Below the pieces are notes generated by a model, which ran no database searches, was not told the origin of the DNA, and saw only the letters and a program-made list of their open reading frames with translations. Below are positions 26,901-38,900 of a stretch of 64,000 nt of DNA, one piece after another (within the stretch, counting starts at the first letter, position 1; the number at the start of each line of letters is the position of its first letter). The stretch covers positions 1,664,595-1,728,594 of the forward strand of contig JANVCC010000014.1 of assembly GCA_025345505.1 (NCBI GenBank), written 5' to 3'. The translations under genes and the position numbers were made by a program. The stretch comes from Todiramphus chloris collaris. Lineage: Eukaryota > Chordata > Aves > Coraciiformes > Alcedinidae.

Positions 26901-29900
26901 GGTTCCTGGCACTATGTGTTGTTACTGCCATAGTTAGTGTTGTTTGATTGCCTTGTTATTTATATATATATAAAAATATATATATTATACTATATATATA
27001 TAGTAAAGAACGGTTATTCCTATTTCTCATCTTTGCCTGAAAGCCCCTTAATTTCAAAATTCTAAGCATTCGGAGGGGAGGGGGTTGCATTTGCCATTCC
27101 AAGGGTGACTCCTGCCTCCCTTGGCAGACACCTATCTTTCAAACCAAGACAACGCAAAAGAGAACAAGGAGTCAGCTACAGCTTCATGACTTCCTACCCA
27201 GGCCTTCACCAAAGGGAAGTTATCTCAATCTGGGGGCATGAGGTTGAAGGGAAATAAAGTGATTTTTTTGAACCTCTTTCAAAGCCCAGGAGAGCTCAGC
27301 CTGCAAAAGTCTTCAACGCATCTTCAATAAAGTAAATGCCGCTGAGGTCTCTTACCCATGCAGCCTTCTTCTTCGTCAATGAACATTTTGGATTTCAGCA
27401 CACGCTTCCGTTTCCTCTTCCTCCCTCCAGCTGAAACCTGAAGGACAACATGGTATTGTGAGAAATCAAGAGTTAAGGCCTCATGCATCTACAAAGGTCA
27501 GAAAAACCATCAGCTCCAGGAGGAAAATCTAATCTCTAATGAAGCTGAGCACTATTTGATAACTTCCCAGGATATTCTAATCTCATTTTTGCCAATGCTA
27601 CAATTCTCCCCATCCTACTGGGACAAATTTCAGAGAGACAAAAGACAACATAAACAAGACAAGGAGTTTTTTCCGTCCGCCTGCACAGGGAGCCCATTCC
27701 ACTTCTGGTACAGGTGACGTTTTGAAACGTGTTTAGTTACAGGAGAAGGTGGCACTGGGGGTTGTCCTGTCATGCCTCTGAAGAATAACAAGACATCAGA
27801 ACTTCTGATGTAACAAACAGCTGCACTTTCAAAGCTATATGTCTTTTCTCAGCTCAGAGGTGAGTCTCTTGCCATTCACTACTCACCTCCCTTATGCAGA
27901 AGCTTCCCTGCAAGATGACGAGCAAGTCTCTGGTTTCATTTCTGGCCCTGACCTGACTCCTGAGGCCCAGATTTGGAGGGAAGAGTGTTTAAAAATACGA
28001 GACACAATTCATCAAACCATTGGGAGGGAAAAAAAGGAAGAAAACAGAAAACTGTGCTATGCTAGAGATTAAAGAATAGACTAGAAAACAAATGAACTCA
28101 TGAACATGGTGGATTCTTTCAAGTGGGATGACATGATGGACTTGCCAGGCAAACAGAACCCCTCTCCCTCAGCATCTGAAAAGTGTTTGGTCAGATAAAA
28201 CCAGAAGATAAGCACTCTAAAATGCTCTTACCTCTGTGGATGCAGGTTCCAGTTCAGTTTTTAGAGCAGGGACAGGAGGTGGAGATGGTGCTTTCTCTTC
28301 CTCAGGTGTAGGAGGTAGTTGGACATCTGCTAAGAAGATGAACATCTGGATAGCATGTGGATCTAACACCCCTTTTGTCTCAGATCATTTCATTTAACTC
28401 TGAGCAATTGCTTGCACCTTGTATTTAGATTGAGGTTGACAACTTCTTGCTCAGATTGTTCAATAAGTTGGGATGAAGCATCTGAATCAGTTGGTCTACA
28501 GATAGACAGCTCACCCTGTGCAGTTCCCAAAGGAAGGAGGGTGGAGGTAGGATAAGGTGGGAGAAGCGCGTTTGGGATTTCTGGTAAGCCAAAATCAGAT
28601 CCACCAAATGAAACTTTAAAGACAGGCACAGAAATCAGCATGTTTTCACCATGTATTTCTCTTGCTCCTTACAAAGAAGAACCGTAATTTGTTTCAAAAT
28701 TGAAAGAATCAGGGTTTAAGACGATGTAATTCCCAAATTACAGATGGATTAACTCCTAAATCACCAGATAATCTTAGCTTCTCTACTTCTTCCCCACCAG
28801 TAAAACAGTCATTGCTTCACACATCCCGAACAGTCACAATCACAGAATGGTTTGGGTGGGAAGGGACCTTTATGGCTCATCTAGTCTAATCTACTGCAGG
28901 GAGCAGGGACATCTGCAACTACAGCAGGTTGCTCAGTCCCAGCCAACCTGGCGTGAAATGTTTCCAGGACTGGGGCATCGGCCACCTCTCTGGGCAACCT
29001 GGGCCAGTGTTTCAAAAATCCAAACTATAAGCTTGGAACTACCTCAGTCCAAGAATTAAGAGCACTATGCTATTATCCATCCTAAAATATTGTTAAGGGA
29101 CACCCCAAATTTTCAGATGAAAGACAAAGAACCCACAAAAATCTAAGCCCATTCTCTCCTCTGCCATCATCTGTGAGACCTTTTTAAGGTCATACCATCA
29201 TCTAAGACCTTTCTTAAAGGTCTTTTCCAACCTAAACAATTCTATGATTCTCTCCTCTGGGCGCAACAACAGAGAGAGCAGAATCCTTTCAATGCCAAAT
29301 CTGACCAAAATAGTCAAGGCCACCTTCAACAAATCTGTACAGAGCAAAACCAGCTCTGGAGCCTCTCTCTAGCAGCAATGTCAAACAGGGCTTTAATGAG
29401 CCTACCAGGGCTTATAGACAATAAGCAAGCCAAGGTCGCTCTTCTATGGGGCTGGCAGAGAGACAGAACTGTGACGGAAAAGAAAAATCAGTGCAGGGCA
29501 AGAGGGGAAGGAGCAGCACCTTGCACCACGCAGCCGGCACCGTGACTAATTTAAACGGCTTGAAAGAATCCTCTCCAAATCCAAGCAAGAAACGCTGCCA
29601 TGCGAGCCCTCAAACGTGGGGGAGAGCTCAGAACGTGGGGGAAGCAACTCCTCATCTGACCTATTGCTTAACAATAACAACGGTGTGGCTGGATGGGAGG
29701 CCAGAGCCCACTTGGCTTCTCCTCCCAGCTCCGCTGGCTGCAGCGCCGCGTCCGTCCTGTCGTCGTAACACGAATTCTGGATCTGTAGCTGTCCCAGCCG
29801 ATTAGGTCAGTGTGAAGAGTTATGGCTGTGCCAGGCATCTGGCCAACTGACCTTCGTAGGTTAAGAAGGGCTCAAGTGAAACAGTGCTTGGCTGCCAAGG

Positions 29901-32900
29901 CTCAATAATAAATTACATTCTTCAAACAAGGACTCAGCCTCCTAACTACTTCAGTAAGCAAGGCACAGAAATGCAAACAGAGCAGGGATAACATGACTCC
30001 GTATTTCACCTTGCTCCAAAGAGCTGGGTCTGGCAGTTGCGCAAAGATAAAAACCAAACAACGGATCTGCTCGAAGGTGTTAACGGCTGGGGCAGCCAGG
30101 CCTGTGGCTGAGAAGCTGCGGGGAACTCAAAACGCTCGATATTTATCCAAATCTCACAGCAACTGCAGGCTGAAAAGCCCATATACTGCACAGCACCCAA
30201 ACTGCTTCGCAGGCTACCCAGGCTGGCCACAGCAATTTGAAAATGTTTTTAAGAGAGTGTAGGCTGAGAGGGCTGAAAACCAGCCTGGGGAAAATCTGCC
30301 ACCTCTGCCGTGCTCGAGCAGAGGCTGCTGAAGGGATTTTCAGTGTGTCAACTCCACTGCGCTTGCTCAGGGGGGGAAACTTGGGCTTTTTTTCAGCCTC
30401 TTTCAGAAGAGCTCGCCCAGCTTTTGGCAGGCAGAAGGCACCTTCTCCTCACGTAAGAGTGTTTCAGGCTACCATCAAGCTGTGTCTCTATTACTTTATT
30501 ACCCATTTCTAGCCAACACAGCCCCCTGACATGTGATAACTCCTGAGTCAACCTCTAGCTGCTGCCCACAGTTTACTCAACAGCAACAGCTGCATGAAAT
30601 GGATACACATTGGGCAATTGGATGTACCAAAGATGTAAATCCTGGCTTTGTTCAGTTTGCTCTGACCCTGCCTGGAAAAAAAAAAAAAACAACAAACCAA
30701 AAAAACCCCTGTGAGAAGCTTCAGTGCTTCTGCTGTGGTTCTCCGAAACTGATACAGTTTGTAGGTTACAGTGCCACTGAAATCACCCTCCAAAGTGGCT
30801 GTAAAACACTTGTCAACACGGCGAAACGCTGCCTGTGTTGGTATAGCTGAAGCTGCCAAAACCTCCTGTCCTCTGTGGACGCACTTGTGTAGTTTATTCT
30901 GGCACAAGAAGCAAAACAACCTGCAGTGACTAAGGCACTCTCGCACTAATATAACTTTTTAATGAAAAATCATTTAAATGGAGAGGATTGTGCCTTATGC
31001 CCTCCCTGTATTTTCAACTTGGTACAACGTGCTGATGCTCGTGTAAGAAGAGCTTCTTTTGGGCTGATTTCAGGGCATTAAGAGCAGACTAACATAGAAA
31101 AATGCGAAAGCCTTGCCCTGACATAAAAGCGCCCATACAGTGCTTCATACATCAGCCACACAGACCTAGTTTCAAGCCCACAAAATATTGCCAAGTCTGC
31201 CTGAGAAAGGACAGTGCTTTTACTAGCAGTGACACAGGAGGAGCATTGTCTAAACACCATTTAATCCCAGCAATGGCTCTGGAAAAGTGTCCGCTTTTAT
31301 CTGCAGCTGCACGTACAGGAGAGGCTGGTATCCTGTGTGAGGCTCGATCTGTGCTAAGCAGCCTGCACAAGCACCTAGAATCATGGATTTTGGTGGGAAG
31401 GGACTTTTCAAGGTCATCTTAGTACAACCCCCCTGCAGGGAACAGGGACATCTGCATCTAGAGAAGGCTGCTTGGAGCCCTGGACAGCCTCAGTTGGAAT
31501 GTTGCCAGGGATGGGGCATCAACCACCTCTCTGGGCAACTAGGGCAGGGGTCTCACCACCCTTAGTGTCAAAAATTTCTTCCTTCTCTTTAGTCTGAATA
31601 TCCCTTTTTTTAGTTTAAAACCATTACTCCTTTGTCCTGTCACAACAGGCCCTGATAAAAAGTCTGTCCCCACCTTTCTGACAGGCCCCTTGAAGTACTG
31701 AAAGTCCTCAAGAAGGTCTCTCTGGAGCCTTCTCTTCTCCAGGCTGAACAACCCCAGCTCTCCCAGCCTGGCCTCCCAGCAGAGGGGTTCCAGCCCTCCC
31801 AGCATTGCTGTGGCCTCCTCTGGCCCCGCTCCAACAGGTCCCTGTCTCTCCTGTGCTGAGGACTCCAGAGCTGGACCCAGCACTGCAGGGGGGTCTCCCC
31901 AGAGCAGAGCAGAGGGGCAGAATCCCCTCCCTGACCTGCTGCCCACGCTGCTTTGGATGCAGCCCAGGATGCCATTGGCTTCTGGGCTGTGAGCTCATGT
32001 TTCTGGTTCATGTCCAGCTTTTCACCTACCAGTGCCCCCAAGTCCTTCTTCACCTCCTGGTTTGCTTTGAGCAGAGGTCAGCCAGGTTAGCATAAGCAGC
32101 AGTCAGAGTGTTAGCCTTTGCTATCTGCAGTGCTGGGGCAGGTTCCTATACTACATTTTGCATACTTCAGACGTACCCCTCTGATCATCTATGGGTAAAT
32201 TATGCAGGTGGTAGATGATCCAAGCCCTGTCTGGCAGCAATTTCCAAATGCTGAGCAGCATATGGTGTCTTCTTCCCCACTCTCACAGGGATGCAGTGGG
32301 AAACACTATCACTCCAGGCCTCATTTTGCTGATACTGCCAATTAAAATTGCCCCTCCTCTGGAGAAACCTGTTTCCAATATTTCTAAGGGTAAACACTCT
32401 CAAAGTCCAGCTGCTGTACTTTTTTCTTTAAATTGTTTCATCCAACTTAACATTCTCATACTTAAATACTGGATGTAACATTGCCAATTTGGATTCAGTA
32501 GGAATATTTCAAAGAATTTCAGATCTATCTTCTTTCATCTGGTTGGAGACGGAAGGGCAAGCAACAGAATCAACTGAATGCAGACCTCATTGGGGACAGA
32601 AAGGAAGAAGAGAAAAGGTCTCGATACTCATCTTTCCCTTTTTAAAGAGGAAGTTGTACTGAGCTAATCTGAGTAACATACAAAGTTGTCTACACGAGCT
32701 GTAATTTGCATAAATTTACAATTCTAATAAACAACACAAAGCCTGATTTTCAACATAATGGAAAGAGCAAAGAGGACTGCGATGCAGGAGAAGCAACAAC
32801 AGTGATAAGACAATTATCCAAAGGGAAAGTCAAACTTTCTGGATATGGAGACATTCCAGGTGAGGTTGGCTGGGGCTCTGAGCAACCTGCTCTAGTTGCA

Positions 32901-35900
32901 GATGCCCCTGCTCCCTGCAGGGGGGTTGGACTGGATGAGCTTGAAAGGTCCTTCCAACCCAAACCATTCCATGATTCTCTATCTCCAGTAGATTACATAG
33001 GGGTAAGGGAAAAAACAACCCCCCCCAGACAAGTAGGTAGATAGGCTTCCTTGTACTGGTTTTAATGTCTAAAGCTACTGAACATGAGATTAGTAAGACA
33101 ACTGGGCTCCCAAACTGACTAGACCCATGGTTTCTACTTGCAAACCCAGTTAACCCACACTTAAGAGCACAAATAAAACAAGGGAGAACAATTAAACAGA
33201 ACTACCCAGACCTTGTCAAGGGAAGCTGTGGATGCTCCATCACTGGATGTATTCATGACCAGGTTGGATGGGGTTCGAGCAACCTGCTCTAGTGGGAGGT
33301 GACCCTGTCCATGGCAGGAGGTTGGAACTAGATGATCTTTAAGGTCCCTTCCAACACAAACCATTCTGTGATTCTATAATTCTACTGTGTGCACTGAGGT
33401 AGAACACACACAGACTCTGGGTCACACCATGGAATAGATCAAAACAGAAGGCACCATGTTCAAAGGCACTAACTGTTCAGCACATACTATGATAATACAG
33501 ATGTTCAACAAGGGACCAGAGAGCTCTTATATTCATACCCAAAGTAGATATGCAGCAAGCAGGAGTTTGCAGTACTCTCTGGAAAAAGCACTCCTTAATT
33601 GATCATAGAATGTCTTGGGTTGGAATGGGCCTTTCAAAGTCCAACCTCCCTGCAGGGAGCAGGGACATCTGCAACTAGAGCAGGTTGCTCAGAGCCCTGG
33701 ACAGCCTCACCTGGAATGTGTCCAGGGATGGGGCATCAACCACCTCTCTGGGCAACCTGGGACAGGGTCTTACCATCCTCAGCATAAAACATTTCGTCTT
33801 TCTCCACAATCTAAATCTTCCTCTTTTAGTTTAAAACCATCACCCCTTGTCCTGACACAACAGGTCCTGATATAATGTCTGTCCCCATCTTTCTGACAGG
33901 CCCCTTGAAGTACTGAAAGGCCACAAGAAGGTCTCCCTGTGCCCTTCTCTTCTCCAGGCTGAACAACCCCAGCTCTCTCAGCCTGGCCTCCCAGCAGAGG
34001 GGTTCCAGCCCTCCCAGCATTGCTGTGGCCTCCTCTGGCCCCACTCCAACAGGTCCCTGTCTCTCCTGTGCTGAGGCCTCCAGAGCTGGACCCAGCACTG
34101 CAGGGGGGTCTCCCCAGAGTGGAGCAGAGGGGCAGAATCCCCTCCCTGACCTGCTGCCCACGCTGCTCTGGATGTAGCCCAGGATGCCATTGGCTTCGGG
34201 GCTGAGAGTACACATTGATAGCTTTTCACCCTTCAGCACCCTCTAGTCCTTCTCTGCAGGGCTGCACTCAAGCCTCTTTGTCTCAGGAGATAAGAGCTCT
34301 AAAAGATAAGGAAGAGAGGCTGTGTGGTCATCTCTTAGCTTCCTATGGGCTCAGAGCACTGTCATCAACACAGGAGGCTGAGGGTCCTCAACCCAACAGC
34401 CACACAAGGAAGACTGAACCCATAAAGTAGGGCTCTGCAAAGCCCTACAACGCTCCGGAGACACAAGGCTCATTTCTGCCTGCTCTCATTAGCAGAGAAT
34501 GGATGAGCTGAGAGATTCGAGCCTGGCAAGGAGCAACACTTTAACAGGCTGATTTAAATCTTCCCTCTTCAGAGCTAAACAACGCAGCTTGTCAGTAGGC
34601 TGAGTGATGAGTAAATGGAAAGACCAGATAATAGCTTACAAACATTTAAAGAAGTAAATACCAAAGAGTGTGGGTATATATATATATATATATGGGTTTT
34701 TTTTAATGGCTAAACAAGGAGCTACACACAGGAATGTGATGAAATGTGATGATCGTGAAGAACAGCTTCCTGAGAGATTTATCATCCTGGGGAATAGTCT
34801 GAGTAGAAGTGACGGACACCTGATGACAAGAGATCACTTGAAATTATGCTGGGCAGAAGGGAAACCATGAAAATAGGCCTAAGGTGGCATGGAAACAGCT
34901 GAGATCTCCACCAGTATTCACCTCTCTAACTTGATTCTCTTAATTCTGCAGTTGTTTCTCATGTGCTAGCCCCACTAAACAAGCCAACAGCTTCAGCTCA
35001 CCTGATGGAATCCACCTCCTCACAATTACAACCTATCTGCTGGTTCACTTTCTTTTTTTCTTTTAACTGAAGCTGTCACACTAAACTGGTGTTTTCAATT
35101 ATTTGTCCCTAATGATCCCTGAATTCTTTTCCTGATCAGCTTGTTGGATGACTTCTCCATTTAGCACATGCTCCCTTAGCTTGATCCCAACTTATTTTCC
35201 AGTTATCTATATTGAACGGCATTTGTCACCTCAATTATCCAAATTCTTTGGAATCCAGCCCTGCTGTTCCTCATTATAAGCCTGAATCTTGCGACGTTCT
35301 GGGCACCCCGCTCCTATCAAAGCCAACAGCCACCGAGGAGACACCGAGTCGCAGCGGATATGGCTCAACTGTTCTGCCTCCAGTTTCTCTATTATCTGGG
35401 GTGGTTTGGTTTTTTGTGGTTTTTTTCCTCCTTTTTTTTTTCTTTTTTCTTTAAGTCCTGCTTTCAATGCTGCCTTCCAAACCATTTCTATAAACAGACA
35501 GAATAAAGATACTAAAAATGACCCTGGGAGAGGGGAGGTCACTTTGCAAGTGTTTACTCACCAAATAAACTAGTTACGACCAGTCCTACAATTCTGGAAG
35601 GCGTGATATCTTTCACAAGAGATTTGAGAATCTCCTTCCCACACATCAGCGTGACTGGCAGCACACTTGGTGAGGAGACAGCCAGATCTGAGCTAAGCTA
35701 AAACAGAGACTGAATGACTGAGGCATCTCAATTGTACGTCCAAGTGCTTGCAGCACAAGATAAACAGAAAGCTCAAGCTACAGCCATTTGCACGGTCTTT
35801 AGTCCTCTAAACTATTCCCTCAATTGTTGACCAACAGCCTCGGGTAGTAGTACTGTTGAAATCAGGCCCCTGACCTACATGCCTGGTTATTTAAACATCT

Positions 35901-38900
35901 TTTTACCTTCCTCGTCACTGCTGTCAGAGTGAAGCTGTTTGATTCGCTTCCTCTTTTTCTTTAGATTTTCAGTATCTCTTTCGTCCTCATTATCCAACTT
36001 GTATACTCTCTTCGTTTTACTGCAAAAAGGAAAGAACATGGGTTAACCCTTGTGTGTGCACACAAGTGTCAGGCATATTTAGCAAGGAAATCAAATACTT
36101 CTGTACCTCTTAAAACTATGAACATCACACATACACTGAAGTATACTCTTAGGGTGCATGAATAAGAACATGACCAGCAGATCAAGGGAGGTTCTCCTCC
36201 CACTCTATTCTGCCCTAGGGAAGCCACCTCAGGAGTACTGGGCCCAGTTCTGGGCTCCCCAGTTCAAGAAAGACAAGGAACTACTGGAGAGAGTCCAGCA
36301 GAGGCTATGAAGATGCTGAGGGGACTGGAGCAGCTCTGTGCTGAGGAAAGGCTGAGAGCCCTGGGGCTATTCAGCCTGGAAAAGAGAAGGCAGAGGGGAT
36401 CTGATCAATAGCTAAAAGGTGGGGGCCAAGAGGATGGGGCCAGACTTTTCAATGGTACCCAATGACAGGACAAGGGGCAATGGGCACAAACTGGAACCCA
36501 GGAGGCTCCATATGAACAGGAGGAAAAAATTCTTTGCTGTGAGGGTGCCAGAGCCTGGCCCAGGCTGCCCAGAGAGGCTGTGGAGTCTCCTTCTCTGGAG
36601 AGATTCCAAACCCTCCTGGACAATGAGATCCTGGGCACCCTGCTCTGGGTGACCCTGCTGGTGCAGGGGGCTTGGACGACATGATCTCCAGAGGTCCCTT
36701 CCAAGCCCTGCCATTCTGGGATTCTGTGGTACTCACGTATGCAATCAGCCATAGGTGCACAAGCACTTTCAAGCCTCCCATCCTTATCCATATCCAGTTC
36801 CTCCAAAACAAGGAGGATTTCTTCAGCCCCTCTGCAGCTGAATACTTTGCACAGTACCTCACCTAGCCTGGCCACAGCAACCTGGCAAAAGGGCAGTTCT
36901 GATCTTGTCTCTATAGCTCAGGCTCCCCAAACACTAATGTCCCCAACAGTATCACTCAGAAGATCTTTTGACAGACTGCTTGCCACTGACTGACTATGAG
37001 GTAGTGTCTCAGAATCCTGGAGCCATTTTTAAAGACTACTGGAAAAATAAAATAGCTTCTTTCTTTTTAATGTTGGCGAGACGCATCAGACTAACAAGCC
37101 TGGAGGCTCAAGGCCCACGTATCCTCCTAGAGCTGGTACAGCCCGAGTGGCCTTCCCAATACTACACTGCCAACATGCTGTTTCCAGGCTCTTGGCTTTT
37201 TGACTAAGACTATCAATAAGAAGACCAGTTAGGACTTGCTGCGATGGTGGGCTGGGTGGTGTGCTTACCTAGTTAGTTAGAAACAGATCAAGACCACCAA
37301 TTAATTACTCATAGGCCACCAGAGAGCCATCAGCCTGTAATGATTTTTTGTCCCCGTCAGTTTGGGTTGGATGAAACACAAAGGGCTGAACTTCAAATTT
37401 CCTTGGAGCCTCAGCCCAAAGTAAACCAGCGGCATTGAAAGCAGCACTACATTAGCTATGGAAGTCAACAAGCAGAACTTTGTGTGCTGGAAGCTGTGTA
37501 CATATAAGCCTGGGAATATACCACCTTTCCTGCAGGACAGGTGCTCCTGCCAGCCCCCCCAGACTGCCTGCAGGGTCTATACTGAGTCTGCTCCCAGAGT
37601 GAGGTTGGCTCATGGAAAGCCAATACCCCCTCCTACTGAAGACTCCCCTGGACTGAGGCCTTTCCCATTTGCAATGTCACAAATGGCCTCGAGGCATCTA
37701 CAGCATTAAATGGAAAAGAAATATTAGGAAAGAATTCTAAGAGAGATAATTTTAGCCAGGTTTAATGCAATTTAGTTGCTGGAAACAGGAGAAGAGCCAG
37801 CACTGTATGACCAGCCAGCTCCGTGCAGGCCACCACCAAGTGGGTTAACAGATTACAAGGACCCCAAATGGCATCACCCACCTTTTTTTGTCCTTTTGTT
37901 GAATTCTAGCAGACTCTGTTTTCTTCCCTGGTTTCTCTACTGCACTGTTAGAAGATAACTCTGGTTCTGCTACAGGAACTGAAGGCTTGACTACTTCTTT
38001 CTCCTCCTTCGGCTGCTCAGGCACAGAGCTGACTTTGAGTTTATCTGTGAATAAACCATTAAGAAAAAGCAAATACAGGGCAATCAGCATGAACAACAAC
38101 TTACAAAAGGAGCTAGCTGAACAAAATACTGTGCACCAACAACACAGAAAACATGACAGATGATGTGTAAAAGCGCTAAGGGATCTAGATTGGCCAAGCT
38201 CTGCCATGTGTGAAAAGAGGGCATGATTCAGTTTCTAGCTGATTTACCCACTGGGTTCTGTTCCTGATGGCACAGCCCAAGCACACAGCAAGCTGAGTGC
38301 GCTGCAGCAGTTAAACTCTGCAGGAGAAGGCTATGAGGCAGTGGCAGAGGCCCGCAGCCACCAGGACCCAACGCACCGTAGAAGGGTTGAGAGTCCCTCT
38401 TGCATAAATACCACATCCATCCCCATGGTCAGTGGATCCCTTCTAAATTAGTTTTAATCCAGCAACAAAGTGCCCAGAAACAGGTGAATGAGGACTGACG
38501 AAGAGCAATGAGGGTTGTGCACAGTTTCCATCCTCCATAATCTTAGAGCATGTACTTGAGAATAGGACCCATGGGAACCTCATCAGGTTCAACAAGGCAA
38601 AAGGCAAGGTCCTGCACTTGTGTTGGGGCAAACCCTGGTGTCAATCCAGCCTGGGGATGAAGGGATAGAAAGCAGCCTTGTGGAGAAGGATGTAGGGGTG
38701 CTGGGGGGTGAAAAGCTGGACATGACCTGGCAACGTGCGCTCACAGCCCAGAAGCCAATGGCATCCTGGGCTGCACCCAGAGCAGTGTGGGCAGCAGGGC
38801 AGGGAGGGGATTCTGCCCCTCTGCTCTGCTCTGGGGAGACCCCCCTGCAGTGCTGGGTCCAGCTCTGGAGTCCTCAGCACAGGAGAGACAGGGACCTGTT

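Larger units (their letters stand above)
25743..27282 (+). mobile_element. Gag-bearing retrovirus-like fossil (ERVL/Fv1-type) with 129-bp terminal direct repeats
   Basis: The element lies in POLD3 intron 11, antisense to the gene. Its parts are a direct repeat (25743-25871), a gag-like open frame of about 320 codons (25827-26789), an AT-rich and non-coding 3' part (26825-27153), and the second direct repeat (27154-27282). The frame has blocks that resemble ERVL gag and the mouse restriction factor Fv1, such as [30 protein letters not shown] and SVRERF. No protease, polymerase or envelope part is visible, so the element is incomplete although its gag-like frame looks open. The two repeats differ at about 3 of 129 sites, which suggests an age of several million years if they began identical. 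Family assignment is from memory of motifs. Confidence 0.65.
20944..27355 (-). other. POLD3: POLD3 intron 11
   Basis: It holds four CR1 pieces and the gag-bearing fossil. 24862-25742 has no recognised element. Confidence 0.85.
28330..35906 (-). other. POLD3: POLD3 intron 9
   Basis: At 7.6 kb this is the largest intron, with six CR1 pieces. 29253-31375 and 34253-35906 are unique apart from short poly-A/T and the TA repeat. Confidence 0.85.

Noticed and set aside
27431-27437. Alternative acceptor seven bases into POLD3 exon 11
   Set aside because: It would shift the frame and lose the conserved [11 protein letters not shown] segment.
27839-28072. 77-codon plus-strand frame in POLD3 intron 10
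   Set aside because: Short, antisense to the gene, with no protein resemblance.
31539-32053. 135-147-codon frames within CR1 copies here and at 33779, 38620 and 51257
   Set aside because: They recur in every long CR1 copy. They are the decayed CR1 3' region, not host genes.
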